Source: Cepaea nemoralis
Lineage: Eukaryota; Mollusca; Gastropoda; Stylommatophora; Helicidae
Direction: 5' to 3'
DNA: 64,000 nucleotides
Assembly (NCBI GenBank): GCA_014155875.1
Contig: JACEFZ010004203.1
Span: 262,501-326,500 of the forward strand
The translations under genes and the position numbers were made by a program. Under the pieces are notes generated by a model. The model made no database searches. It was not told where the DNA came from and saw only the letters and a list, made by a program, of their open reading frames with translations. The stretch's first letter is position 1. Each line of letters begins with the position of its first letter. Below, in pieces: positions 21,011 to 32,493 of the stretch.

Positions 21011-21096
21011 AAAACCAACGCAAGGCGGTCTGCTGCCAAATCGCCCGATGCTGTATTTCAAGCGCTGTATGCGGGATTACGACCAGTAACCCCTTC
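21011..21096 (-). mobile_element. SINE S1 head fragment
   Basis: Second copy of the 1-92 block: CGCAAGGCGGTCTGCTGCC, CGTAATCCCGCATACAGC on the minus strand. Confidence 0.6.
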
Positions 21097-21110
21097 ACCA
21101 CAGAGCAGGC

Positions 21111-21470
21111 TCTGCGGAAAGAGATCGACTCTGTAGAAAGAGATCGACTCTGCGGAAAGAGATCGACTCTGTAGAAAGAGATCGACTCTGTAGAAAGAGA
21201 TCGACTCTGTAGAAAGAGATCGACTCTGTAGAAAGAGATCGACTCTGCGGAAAGAGATCGACTCTGCGGAAAGAGATCGACTCTGTAGAAAGAGATCGAC
21301 TCTGCGGAAAGAGATCGACTCTGTAGAAAGAGATCGACTCTGCGGAAAGAGATCGACTCTGCGGAAAGAGATCGACTCTGTAGAAAGAGATCGACTCTGC
21401 GGAAAGAGATCGACTCTGCGGAAAGAGATCGACTCTGCGGAAAGAGATCGACTCTGCGGAAAGAGATCGA
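21111..21470. repeat. 19-bp minisatellite derived from SINE S2
   Basis: About 19 units of TCTGCGGAAAGAGATCGAC or its variant with TGTAG in place of TGCGG. The unit matches the S2 segment CCTGCGGAAAGAGACCGAG (15493). The array is followed by TATACAACCCTATGCAATGAAGCCGATCC, a diverged S2 3' end (compare ...AACCCAGTGCAGTGAAGTCGATC). So the array expanded inside an S2 copy. Minus-strand frames of 139 and 157 codons across it are artefacts. Confidence 0.92.
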
Positions 21471-21505
21471 TATACAACCCTATGCAATGAAGCCGATCCT
21501 CTCAG
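21471..21505 (+). mobile_element. SINE S2 3' remnant
   Basis: CAACCCTATGCAATGAAGCC corresponds to the end of S2 and directly follows the 19-bp minisatellite. Confidence 0.6.
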
Positions 21506-21610
21506 CTTGGAGGCCCTGGCATCCTTGAAACTCTCCCAACCATTGCAGAGCGAAGACAGAAAAGGCAACGACGAAGGATAGCCTTGGGAGCACTAGAAAA
21601 GTGTACTCAC

Positions 21611-21854
21611 TTTGCCGAAGGGTCTCCTGCTTCATCGAAATGGACCTCCTCGCCGCTGTAACTCTGGAAGCTGACATTCTGCAAGTATTGCAGGTAAATG
21701 CTGCCGTCTATTGGCTCCATGGCCGGACAAAGTCCTTCGCTGTCAGGACAACGGTCCTCCTGCATGTCCTGTAGAGCGTAGGCCATTGCCGTGACTGCGT
21801 TAACAACAAAGCCGAGCTTGGAGTCCTCTTCAGATCCAGCCAGACTCTCGTTTC
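21611..21854 (-). CDS. mGluR exon: ligand domain, lobe 1 return segment
   Basis: Internal exon. Acceptor CATTACCAG before 21854 (a weak pyrimidine tract); donor AA/GTGAGTAC at 21610. It enters in phase 1 (GA completes the G left by the previous exon, giving Gly) and leaves in phase 2. It reads GNESLAGSEEDSKLGFVVNA, then AMAYALQDM, CPDSEGLCPAMEPIDG, and ends VHFDEAGDPSAK. mGluRs have CTGNES, DSKxGFV, AMAxxLxxM, GLCxAMxPIDG and FDxxGD in this order. The Lys of DSKLG aligns with Lys409 of rat mGluR1, a contact of the glutamate side-chain carboxylate. The Drosophila orphan relative mangetout/DmXR is reported to lack such contacts. Three Cys-bearing motifs are kept. Confidence 0.95.
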
Positions 21855-21891
21855 CTGGTAATGAATGCAACAGTATTTACATCAATGTTTT

Positions 21892-21895
<4 letters not shown>
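21855..21895. other. Intron start upstream of exon
   Basis: Part of the 7,304-bp intron between 29159 and 21854; contains the likely branch region of this acceptor. Confidence 0.4.

Positions 21896-21981
<86 letters not shown>
21896..21981. repeat. (ATC)n microsatellite
   Basis: Pure ATC run of about 86 bp, 42 bp upstream of an mGluR acceptor on the minus strand, where it reads (GAT)n. Confidence 0.97.
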
Positions 21982-21999
21982 TCTAACTAAAAGCCTCCC

Positions 22000-22054
22000 T
22001 CACTTTCTTTCTTTCTTTATTTCTTTCTTTCTTTCTTTCTTTATTTCTGTCCGT

Positions 22055-22140
<86 letters not shown>

Positions 22141-22141
22141 T
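22000..22141. repeat. (CTTT)n, (CTGC)n and (CTGT)n arrays
   Basis: Three adjoining tetranucleotide arrays. The CTGC to CTGT order resembles the arrays at 1898-2318. Confidence 0.95.
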
Positions 22142-22299
22142 TACCTACTTCCCTTATGGGTCTAGTTACCAAACAGGAGAAATTAATACTTTGTTGCCAT
22201 GATTTTATATACAGAATATAGTCAAGATAGCTGAGTAGCTTAGACATGACGTCCACCTCTAACTCGACAAATGTCCAGGTTTTATTCATCACCTAATCC

Positions 22300-22382
22300 T
22301 ATGAAGCCATAGTATCACAGGATCTAGGAAACTTGCCCACCGGACAGGGGGTAAAGTGTTCGAATCCCCTACGAGGTGGATA
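22300..22382 (+). mobile_element. tRNA-like fragment before the 33-bp array
   Basis: AAGTGTTCGAATCCCCTACG resembles a B box, with CCGGACAGGGGGTAAAG before it. No A box or stems are clear. It abuts the minisatellite. Confidence 0.3.
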
Positions 22383-22391
22383 TTGTTTTCA

Positions 22392-25126
22392 TTGACCTGG
22401 GATTACATGTCCATCCAACCTTCACTGACCTGAGATTACATGTCCATCCAACCTTCATTGACCTGGGATTACATATCCATCCAACCTTCACTGACCTTAG
22501 ATTACATGTCCATCCAACCTTCATTGACCTGAGATTACATGTCCATCCAACCTTCACTGACCTTAGATTACATGTCCATCCAACCTTCATTGACCAGGGA
22601 TTACATGTCCATCCAACCTTCATTGACTTGAGATTACATGTCCATCCAACCTTCACTGACCTGGGATTACATATCCATCCAACCTTCATTGACTTGAGAT
22701 TACATGTTCATCCAACCTTCATTGACCTGGGATTACATGTCCATCCAACCTTCATTGACCTGGGATTACATGTCCGACCAACCTTCATAGACCTGAGATT
22801 ACATGTCCATCCAACCTTCATTGACTTGAGATTACATGTCCATCCAACCTTCACTGACCTGGGATTACATGTCCATCCAACCTTCATTGACCTGGGATTA
22901 CATGTCCATCCAACCTTCATTGACCTGGGATTACATGTCCATCCAACCTTCATTGACTTGAGATTACATGTCCATCCAACCTTCATTGACCTGGGATTAC
23001 ATGTCCATCCAACCTTCATTGACCTGGGATTACATGTCCATCCAACCTTCATTGACCTGGGATTACATGTCCATCCAACCTTCATTGACTTGAGATTACA
23101 TGTCCATCCAACCTTCATTGACCTGGGATTACATGTCCATCCAACCTTCATTGACCTGGGATTACATGTCCATCCAACCTTCATTGACCTGGGATTACAT
23201 GTCCATCCAACCTTCATTGACCTGGGATTACATGTCCGACCAACCTTCATAGACCTGGGATTACATGTCCATCCAACCTTCATTGACCTGGGATTGCATG
23301 TCCATCCAACCTTCATTGACCTGAGATTACATGTCCATCCAACCTTCATTGACCTGAGATTACATGTCCATCCAACCTTCATTGACCTGGGATTACATGA
23401 CCATCCAACCTTCACTGACCTGAGATTACATGTCCATCCAACCTTCATTGACCTGAGATTACATGTCCATCCAACCTTCATTGACCTGGGATTACATGTC
23501 CATCCAACCTTCATTGACCTGGGATTACATGTCCATCCAACCTTCATTGACCTGGGATTACATGTCCATCCAACCTTCATTGACCTGGGATTACATGTCC
23601 ATCCAACCTTCATTGACCTGGGATTACATGTCCATCCAACCTTCACGGACCTGAGATTACATGTCCATCCAACCTTCATTGACCTGAAATTACATGTCCA
23701 TCCAACCTTCATTGACCTGAGATTACATGTCAATCCAACCTTCATTGACCTGAGATTACATGTCCATCCAACCTTCACTGACCTGAGATTACATGTCCAT
23801 CCAACCTTCACTGACCAGGGATTACATGTCCAACCAACCTTCATAGACCAGGGATTAAATGTCAATCCAACCTTCATTGACCTGAGATTACATGTCCATC
23901 CAACCTTCATTGACCTGAGATTACATGTCCATCCAACCTTCATTGACCTGGGATTACATGTCCATCCAACCTTCATTGACCTGAGATTACATGTCCATCC
24001 AACCTTCATTGACCAGGGATTACATGACCATCCAACCTTCACTGACCTGAGATTACATGTCCATCCAACCTTCATTGACCTGAGATTACATGTCCATCCA
24101 ACCTTCATTGACCTGGGATTACATGTCCATCCAACCTTCATTGACCTGGGATTACATGTCCATCCAACCTTCATTGACCTGGGATTACATGTCCATCCAA
24201 CCTTCATTGACTTGGGATTACATGTCCATCCAACCGTCATTGACCTGGGATTACATGTCCATCCAACCTTCACGGCCCTGAGATTACATGTCCATCCAAC
24301 CTTCATTGACCAGGGATCACATGTCCATCCAACCTTCATTGACCAGGGATCACATGTCCATCCAACCTTCATTGACCTGAGATTACATGTCCATCCAACC
24401 TTCATTGACCTGAGATTACATGTCCATCCAACCTTCATTGACCTGAGATTACATGTCCATCCAACCTTCATTGACCTGAGATTACATGTCCATCCAACCT
24501 TCATTGACCTGAGATTACATGTCCATCCAACCTTCATTGACCTGAGATTACATGTCCATCCAACCTTCATTGATCTGAGATTACATGTCCATCCAACCTT
24601 CATTGACCTGGGATTACATGACCATCCAACCTTCACTGACCTGAGATTACATGTCCATCCAACCTTCATTGACCTGAGATTACATGTCCATCCAACCTTC
24701 ATTGACCTGAGATTACATGTCCATCCAACCTTCATTGACCTGGGATTACATGTCCATCCAACCTTCATTGACCTGAGATTACATGTCCATCCAACCTTCA
24801 TTGACCTGGGATTACATGTCCATCCAACCTTCATTGACCTGAGATTACATGACCATCCAACCTTCATTGACCTGGGATTACATGTCCATCCAACCTTCAC
24901 GGACCTGAGATTACATGTCCATCCAACCTTCATTTACCAGGGATCACATGTCCATCCAACCTTCATTGACCAGGGATCACATGTCCATCCAACCTTCATT
25001 GACCTGAGATTACATGTCCATCCAACCTTCATTGACCTGAGATTACATGTCCATCCAACCTTCATTGACCTGAGATTACATGTCCATCCAACCTTCATTG
25101 ACCTGAGATTACATGTCCATCCAACC
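22392..25126. repeat. 33-bp minisatellite with 627-bp higher-order period
   Basis: About 83 units of 33 bp built on ATTGACCTGGGATTACATG and TCCATCCAACCTTC. Because 33 is divisible by three, frames stay open on both strands (IDLGLHVHPTF on plus, SMKVGWTCNPR on minus). Marker variants recur at 627 bp, which is 19 units. CACGG is at 23644, 24271 and 24898. The CAGGGATCACATG pair is at 24311 and 24938. CATGACC is at 23396 and 24023, then at 24617 (18 units). This shows recent block duplications. I do not read it as a gene: both strands are equally open and no flanking signals support translation. Confidence 0.95.
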
Positions 25127-25379
25127 TAAAACTCTATGCCAGGACATTTTCTGTGACGTAAAGGCAATCCATGTTAGTTAGACCGCATCACTCATCAAGT
25201 GCCAACAGGTTTTAAATATGGGGCTATCACCACATACCCTATACTCCACATGGCGTGGACAGGGTACTTTACTCATTTTTATTAACCCCCATGGTGGGGT
25301 ATGGACTCTGTGCCTTTTCCGATGACGGCGAAAACGTAGGAAGATAAATTGTGCACGCTGCATACTTTAAAGTTCCATC
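25127..25379. other. Unassigned intronic stretch
   Basis: No recognised element. Confidence 0.4.
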
Positions 25380-25505
25380 GGCTATTCGAATCAAATCAAA
25401 TCAAATCAAATCAACTTTATTAGGGTCACAAATTGGGCGCGCAGGCCCGTCTTACATTCGGCCCTTTCAATCACTCGTCTTTCGTTCATCAAGAGCATTA
25501 TACAT
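25380..25505 (-). mobile_element. SINE-like 3' end with (CAAAT)n tail
   Basis: (CAAAT)n followed by CAACTTTATTAGGGTCAC and GCGCGCAGGCCCGTCTTAC, the reverse complement of 8555-8625. A polyadenylation-like AATAAAG lies at the end of the element on the minus strand. Confidence 0.65.
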
Positions 25506-25609
25506 TTGCATAGGAAGAAAAATAAACATTGTGAAATGAATGTTGTAAACATAAACAAGGCTAATTACCATGTTATGAAGCCCATCTCCCACCTATCCAT
25601 ACATCACCC

Positions 25610-27245
25610 AACCCACACAACCCCACTTACCCACACACACGCGCACCAAGGGACACATAAACACCCCCACCTACCCACACACACGCACACCAAGGACACA
25701 TACATACCCCACCAACCGACCCATCCCCCCCACACTGCCCTCACCTGATCCCCCAACCAAAACACACTCGCCACCCACAAGCATTCCCCCACCAACCCAC
25801 ACATCCCACGCCCATCCACATCTTAACCCACACATCCTCTCCCCACCCACACCTCAAACCACCCATCCCTTAGCCACATCTCCATCGACAACATATTCCC
25901 CACCCATGCACACAATCCCCCACCAACCCACACATCGCACATTCACTCACACATCCCCAAACCATACACACACATCCCCACCAACTGACATGTCCCTACC
26001 CCCCCCCCCCACCCACACACACCTCCCTAACCACCCATACATCCCCAATCCACACACACCCCACCACCCACATATACAACTTCCACCCACCCACACATGC
26101 CTTAACCTAAACCCCCACCACGCAATCCCCCACCGGCACATCACATACATCCCCTACCACGCACTATTCCCAACTCACGCACCACACACACATATATCCC
26201 TCACCAACACATCCCCACTTACACACCACACACATATCCCCCACCCAGATACCACACAATATTCCCACCCACACCCACACAGATACCCTTACCCATCCAC
26301 CCCACATACCCCCACTCACACACCACAAAAATCCCCCACCCACACACACATACCTCACTCACACAATATCCCCAACCAACACACCACACACCTCTCCCCA
26401 CCCACACACGCATTCCCTACCCGTCCACCAAACACACTCACTCACGCATACATCCTCCACTACGCACTCACACACCCCCACCCACCCACCCCCAACCAAA
26501 CATCTCTCGATCACAATACCCCTACCCACACACATCCTCCACCCACTCACACATCCCACCCCGACACATACAACTCCCTTACCCACCTACACATCCCTAA
26601 GCCACTCACACACCCCCACCCACACATCCCCATCCACACACACAACTCCCACCCACCCACCCCCGCATACTTCAACCAACAACCACAATCCCCTACTCAC
26701 CCACACATATACCCCACCCATACGCACATTCCCCGCACCCATCACACACATCCCCCACACCACACACTATCCTCCACCCATACCACCACAAACATACCCT
26801 CCACCCACACATCATTCACACATCCCCCACCAACACACCGCACACATATCTCAAACCCACACACCATACACATCTCCCCACCCGCCCTTGCATCCCCAAT
26901 CCACCCAACACAATCCCCTATCCACACAAACCCGCCTCCCACACATACTTCCTCAAACCATCCACACATCTCCACCCACATAAACACACATCCCCCGCAT
27001 CCGTCCCATACACATATCCTCCACCCATACACACATCCCCCACACCCATTCCAACACCCCTACTTTCACCCCCACACATCCATCCACACATCCCACCAAC
27101 ACCCACAAATACCACTACCCACCAAAACCCACATATCCCAACCCATCCAAACGCATACCCCCACCCACGCACCCCCACCCACACTTATCCCCACACTCAC
27201 ACACATCCTCCACATACAGTCACACTTCCTCACATCTAGACACAT
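25610..27245. repeat. C/A-rich low-complexity tract
   Basis: About 1.6 kb with almost no G on the plus strand, built of CACCCACACA-like units. The plus frame of 452 codons (Thr, His, Pro) and antisense Gly/Val/Cys frames follow from composition. Confidence 0.95.
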
Positions 27246-27400
27246 ACAAAATGTCTCACGTTAGTATTGAAACTAGTATGAAAAAACTCCCACACTTTAC
27301 TCACACACATACACTGACACTTGTCATGAGCAGTCTCATAAAAATGTTAAACATGGAGAAAAATGTGTACATAAAATGTATGTGACGTAAAAATAGTGAT

Positions 27401-27402
<2 letters not shown>

Positions 27403-27490
<88 letters not shown>

Positions 27491-27515
27491 AAACACACAC
27501 ACACACACACACATT
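27403..27515. repeat. (CT)n then (CA)n
   Basis: CT run of about 88 bp followed by CA run of about 20 bp. Confidence 0.97.
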
Positions 27516-27729
27516 CACTCTCCCGCTCATTCTTTCACTCTCACGCTCACTCGTTCTGTCTCTCATTCACACTCACTGACTCTCTCACTCAAACTACAGT
27601 AATGAACATGAGTTTATATTATGCATGATAATCAATTGGTATTTAACTGATAATATGACAGATGAGAATACACAAACATATTGATTCGCGTGTTACATAA
27701 CATGCGTGTTACATGACATGCATCTGCTC

Positions 27730-27731
27730 AG

Positions 27732-27796
<65 letters not shown>

Positions 27797-28105
27797 CTTT
27801 CGTATACACACACTCACACGCATGCGCACGCGCGCTCACACACACACACTAACACATCAACTCTCCCACTGTCTCACTCTCTAACACACAATCCTACACA
27901 CACACACACACTCACTCTCTCAATCACACTCTCTCACACATACACGTACACATGAACGCATGCACGCACGCACACACTCCCTCACTCACTCTCACACATA
28001 CACGTACGAATGCATGCACTGACACATTCCCCCACCATTTCTCGCTCAATCACTCTCTCCACACACACGCATGCACACACGCATTCACTCTCTCCCTCTC
28101 TCTGA

Positions 28106-28150
<45 letters not shown>
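27730..28150. repeat. CT and CA tracts
   Basis: Several CT runs (27730-27792, 28110-28150) separated by CA- and CACT-rich sequence. Confidence 0.93.
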
Positions 28151-28153
<3 letters not shown>

Positions 28154-28177
28154 CCCACATGCACACACATATATAGT

Positions 28178-28227
28178 GAACAATTATAATGAACAATTAT
28201 ACTGAACAATTATACTGAACAATTATC
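28178..28227. repeat. Short tandem repeat TGAACAATTATA
   Basis: Four near-identical units of about 13-14 bp containing GAACAATTAT. Confidence 0.85.
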
Positions 28228-28433
28228 GAAGAGTAGGACGTAGATCTCCGCGGCTCTTGCAACATTGATATAGTATAAGGTGCAACTATCCTCAACGCAA
28301 TATTGAGACTATTAATAATTACGATTTCAGCATACACTAAGACCAAACCTGGATAATGTTACGGCGTTTGAGCACTGAACTAGGATTCTCCTGGGAGAAA
28401 AAATGCAGAACACGGACTAGATTACATAGAATA

Positions 28434-29105
28434 CTTCAATACCGACAACGTCAACACTGGCGACTTCAACATAGACAATTTCAACATAGACAATTTCAAC
28501 ATAGAGAACTTCAACATAGACAATTTCAACATAGACAATTTCAACATAGAGAACTTCAACATAGACAATTTCAACATAGACAATTTCAACATAGAGAACT
28601 TCAACATAGACAACTTCAACAGAGACAATTTCAACATAGAGAACTTCAACATAAACAACTTCAACATAGACAATTTCAACATAGAGAACTTCAACATAAA
28701 CAACTTCAATATAGACGACTTCAACATAAACCACGTCAAAATAGACGACTTCTATATAGACAACTTCACGATAGACAACTCCAGCATAGACGACTTCAAC
28801 ACAGACAACTTCACAGAGACTACTTCAACATAGACAACTTCAACATAGACGACTTCAACATGTGCAACTTAAACATAGACAATTTCAAAATAGACAAATT
28901 CAACATAGACAAATTCAACATAGACGCCGTGGCTTGGCCACGTGGCATAGTCGAGACAGACACACGGAGCTGGTGATCAAGTGAGATGGCAAAATATGAC
29001 CGCCCAGGCTTACCGGCATGGCACATGATGGATGGATGACCTTCAGCATAGGAGATTTTAACACAGACAACTTCAAATAGACGACTTCAACATAGACTAT
29101 CTCAA
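28434..29105. repeat. 15-bp minisatellite, interrupted
   Basis: About 33 units of TTCAACATAGACAAT at 28434-28925, then 28926-29036 (LINE-A 3' end), then a few diverged units at 29040-29105. A two-unit rhythm is visible (AATTTC and AACTTC variants, GACAA and GAGAA variants). Open frames on both strands follow from the 15-bp period. It ends 54 bp from the exon donor at 29158. Confidence 0.92.
28926..29036 (+). mobile_element. LINE-A 3' end inside the 15-bp array
   Basis: GCTTGGCCACGTGGCATAGT, GAGACAGACACACGGAGCTG, GATGGCAAAATATGACCGCC, CTTACCGGCATGGCACATG, then GATGGATG. It matches the last 100 bp of LINE-A, including its GATG tail. It is very short, as for a strongly 5'-truncated insertion. 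Confidence 0.88.
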
Positions 29106-29158
29106 CACCAGTTGTCGGACTTGCGTGATAGTGAACTCTATTGTGCAGTTCTACTCAC

Positions 29159-29388
29159 CTGAACACAGCTTGTGGTATTTCCTCATGTTAGTTTTGTCCA
29201 ACGAACATTTGAATTTTTCTTCCCAGTATTCGTTAAACCAGGGGTTTTTGGTGTTGGTGTGTGGTTTTAACATATCATAATGAGGCCCAAAATCCTTGAA
29301 TGGTGGCGAGTGGAACATGATGGAAATGGCTCCTACTGCTTCCAACTCCACATCTTTGACAACATCCATGCGGTTTCCCCAGCCGTCA
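29159..29388 (-). CDS. mGluR exon: ligand domain, lobe 2 with SDGW
   Basis: Internal exon with a strong acceptor (TTGTTTTCTCTCCAG) and donor CAG/GTGAGTAG. It enters in phase 2 (T completes AG from the previous exon, giving Ser of GSDGW) and leaves in phase 1. It reads DGWGNRMDVVKDVELEAVG, AISIMFHSPPFKDFG, NPWFNEYWEEKFKCSL and ends KLCSG. In mGluRs the matching order is GSDGWxxR, E.A.G.I.I...SP......F, NPWFxEFWxxxFxC, CTG. The Asp and Arg align with Asp318 and Arg323 of rat mGluR1; Asp318 contacts the amino group of glutamate. The length of 76 codons fits the family without gaps. There are no stops. Confidence 0.96.
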
Positions 29389-29504
29389 CTGGAGAGAAAA
29401 CAAAGCAAATATAGGTACAGATACTGCTTGGTCAGGATGGGATTGGTTGTTTCCGCAGCTAAGTAATCAGTCCGTCAGCGTTGGACTCAGAATTTTGTGA
29501 TTTT

Positions 29505-29715
29505 AATTTGGGTTAAGAACGCTGTTCGTAATCACTTATATTCACTTACGAAACACAGCTGTGCGCGATCGCGTTGCGTTGGTTACTTACGGAGGTATGT
29601 GAGCCGGTCGTTCAGAAAGCAATGGTAAACTACTGAAACTTGCCAAGACATCAACAGCAGCTGAAAAATGCTGATGTTGACTACAATGTCCTGTAAATAG
29701 GTTATGCAAGAAAAT
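29505..29715 (+). mobile_element. SINE S1 copy
   Basis: Head GAACGCTGTTCGTAATCAC and ACGAAACACAGCTGTG, core GAGCCGGTCGTTCAGAAAGC, 3' end CCTGTAAATAGGTTATGC. Confidence 0.85.
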
Positions 29716-29724
29716 TTTTTTTTT

Positions 29725-29905
29725 CGCACTCCGTTATTCGTTTCGCGGTTACACATTTATTTTCAGGAGAACCATTGGAGTCGTCGACAGAGCTACTGAG
29801 TTCATGCACAGTGTGACGCTGTCGGCAGGCGGTTAACTACTCCGCGGAGAGAGACTTACTTGTATGGGACAAACCCAGTGCAATGAAGTCGATACTTTTA
29901 GCTTT
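29725..29905 (+). mobile_element. SINE S2 partial copy
   Basis: Follows S1 directly: CACATTTATTTTCAGGAG, GAGCTACTGAGTTCATGC, TATGGGACAAACCCAGTGC, AATGAAGTCGATAC. The head is missing. Confidence 0.75.
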
Positions 29906-30285
29906 ACTATTTTGTATGGTTGACGAAGTCTTTGGAAGCCTGAGTTTTAACACTTGAAGTCCAATTTCAGACGATGTAATGGCACTGTTCAGTCAATTGT
30001 GTACTGCCATTTTACAAATGAGGATAGCCTGGTTTACACGCTCAGAAAGTGATAGCGTTTTAGTTGAGTTTTCTAATATACTTGATAGGGGTCTTTTTTG
30101 ATGGAAAAAGCCTGGCTGCTCAGTTTGTTTCCGTCGTGATTGTTCTGTAACTAGCGTGGTAAATATATGGTCATGAAGCCTATTTGATGAATGTAGCTGC
30201 ATAGGATAGCTAAGGCAGTGACGGCTGGAGTGAGTTGGTTGAGATAAAGATAACAAAAGAAGAACCTAATGCCATATTATTATAC
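29906..30285. other. Unassigned intronic stretch
   Basis: No element recognised. An 87-codon minus frame at 29993-30256 has no known motif. Confidence 0.4.
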
Positions 30286-30289
30286 ATCA

Positions 30290-30490
30290 ATCGGCACTCG
30301 AGCGGTTATGTGTGGTCTTTACTTCCCAAATAAATTATTGGTACACATTTTAGGCTGGATCGACGTAGTAGGCCAGGCCCATTTAAAGAATCCTCCTCGA
30401 TGCCAATTCGGATCCATGACCACCGACCAGGCGGGCAAGTGTACTAGTTATTACGCCACCACTGCCCCCGGACCGTTGGGCTGGATCTGT
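30290..30490 (-). mobile_element. SINE S5 copy
   Basis: Shares the CATTTTAGGCTGGATCGAC module with 11105, 43500 and 62700. On the minus strand GGTGGCGTAATAACTAG and GTCATGGATCCGAATTGG sit where A and B boxes would be. Confidence 0.5.
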
Positions 30491-31059
30491 CGTATTGTCA
30501 TCGCTTCTAGACGAGGATGGGCACTGGCTTCGTGCCTAAGACATCAACAACTCACTGCGCGTAAACTGAGTCCTTTGCTTGTTTGGTTGCAAGCATGCGG
30601 TCTTATGTGTTTGCACATTTGTTATTTGATCTATGTTGGGCACATATAATATACATATCTGTAACAGATAGAGCTATTTAAACGACTGGATACGAATTCT
30701 CTTCATATTTCAAAGCTGGAGGTTCAAGTGGTTGACAGATTTGGTTAAAGAACACAACTTTCTTCAGAGATATCTATATAGCCGTGCGTCGATATACAGA
30801 TGTTCTTCGTAAACTGCAATTGCCTGGGTCCGAAAGAGTGTAGGAGCTAAGAAATATATAAAGTATGGAACTCTAACCTTTAGGAAACGAACGCTGAGAT
30901 TGTTCTGTCCCAACAAACATCACTTTTCTCGTCGATTCCGAACGTCTGGGCTTTTCTATCTTTGGAGAATATCGAATTCTGGCGTTAAATTGGTCAGTTT
31001 AGAAAGCAATAAAATTCACTTCTAAAGGATGTGTGATGGAGAATCGACATCGTCGGACT
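30491..31059. other. Unassigned intronic stretch
   Basis: No element recognised. Confidence 0.4.
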
Positions 31060-31975
31060 TTGAACCATGCCACAAGTGCTCAGCAACTGAACACCGGACT
31101 TTGAACAAGATCACAAGTGCTCATTAACTGAACACCGTACTTTGAACAAGATCACAAGTTCTCAGTAACTGAACACCGAAATTTGAACAACATCACAAGT
31201 GCCTAGTAACTGAACACCGGACTTTGAACAAAATCAGAAGTTCTCAGTAACTGAATACATGACTTTGAACAAAATCAGAAGTTCTCAGTAACTGAACGCC
31301 GGACTTCGACATGATCACAAGTGCTCAGTAACTGAACGCCGGACTTTGAATAAGATCATAAGTGCTCAGTAACTGATCACCGGACTTCGACATGATCACA
31401 AGTGCTCAGTAACTGAACACCGGACTTTGAACAAGATCATAAGTGCTCAGTAACTGAACACCGGACTTTGAACAAGATCATAAGTGCTCAGTAACTGAAC
31501 ACCGGACTTTGAACAAGATCATAAGTGCTCAGTAACTGAACACCGGACTTTGAACAAGATCATAAGTGCTCAGTAACTGAACACCGGACTTCGACATGAT
31601 TACAAGTGCTCAGTAACTGAACGCCGGACTTCGTCATGATCATAAGTGCTCAGTAATTGAACACCAGACCTTGAGCAAGATCACAAGTACTCAGTAATTG
31701 AACACTGGACTTTGAACAAGATCACAAGTGCTCATTAACAGAACACCGGACTTTGAACAAGATCACAAGTTCTCAGTAACTGAACACCGAAATTTGAACA
31801 AGATCACAAGTGCCTAGTAATTGAACACCGGACTTTGAACAAGATCACAAGTGCTCAGTAACTGATCACAGGAGTTTGAACAAGAAAAAAATGTGCCCAG
31901 TAACTGAACACCCAACTTTGAACAAGATCTAAAGTGCTCAGTAACAGAACATCGGATTTTCATCAAGCTCGAAAG
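31060..31975. repeat. 41-bp minisatellite
   Basis: About 22 units, each with GAACACCGGACTTTGAAC, AAGATCACAAGTGCTCAG and TAACT. Two subtypes occur: TTTGAACAAGATC and TTCGACATGATC. The middle (31390-31570) is nearly identical unit to unit; the flanks are diverged. Confidence 0.95.
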
Positions 31976-32196
31976 TGCTCGGCCTCTCCTAGTGGAAGTG
32001 GCACTGTGTAGATACTGAATGTGCCTGTCACGAGCCAGTAAGCACGCCTGACACGTTATCGGCTGCGTACATCGTTATCATTTCCATACTAGATCCCTGA
32101 CTCCAACTGTCGTCATAGGAATATTCATCAATACACGTCACCACGATGTCTCTTATTGTCTGCAATATATCACTTGTGACCGCCTTCACTGTCACA

Positions 32197-32483
32197 ATTT
32201 ATTTTTGCTTTGAACTCAAGCGTAGTCCATACACACTATATTTTATAGTAGTGATGGACTAAATTTTGCGTGCGGGTTTGCTTTCCCAATTACCAGTGTC
32301 CCTCGCCATCAGACGAACCCACTCCGACTTCAGAGGTACTTGTAATTTATGTCCCCAAGTCAAGGACGACAGGTCAACATTTTAGTCCAGCTGTCCAGTG
32401 TAGGGGTTGAACCGCCTACCTCGGTATCAGCACTCCGGATGTTTAAGAACACGCGTTCCTATCCATTCGGCCATGCTGACCTG
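32197..32483 (-). mobile_element. SINE S3, full copy with target duplication
   Basis: Insertion of 287 bp flanked by CACTGTCACA (32187-32196 and 32484-32493). On the minus strand: head GGTCAGCATGGCCGAATGG (A box), then GGTTCAACCCCTACACTGG (B box), GGACGTAAATTACAAG equivalents, GGAGTGGGTTCGTCTGATGG, and a 3' end in GCAAAAATAAATT. Confidence 0.92.
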
Positions 32484-32493
32484 CACTGTCACA

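Noticed and set aside
22376..25129. 917-codon plus frame and 741-codon minus frame as a repeat protein
   Set aside because: They follow from a 33-bp tandem period without stops. Both strands are equally open and no promoter, splice or signal-peptide evidence supports either.
25906..27264. 452-codon His/Pro/Thr frame as a mucin-like protein
   Set aside because: Pure composition effect of a C/A-rich tract with no conserved motif.
31060..31975. CRISPR array (41-bp period; also 47995-48440 and 62925-63690)
   Set aside because: The whole unit is repeated with no unique spacers, there are no cas genes, and the genome is eukaryotic.
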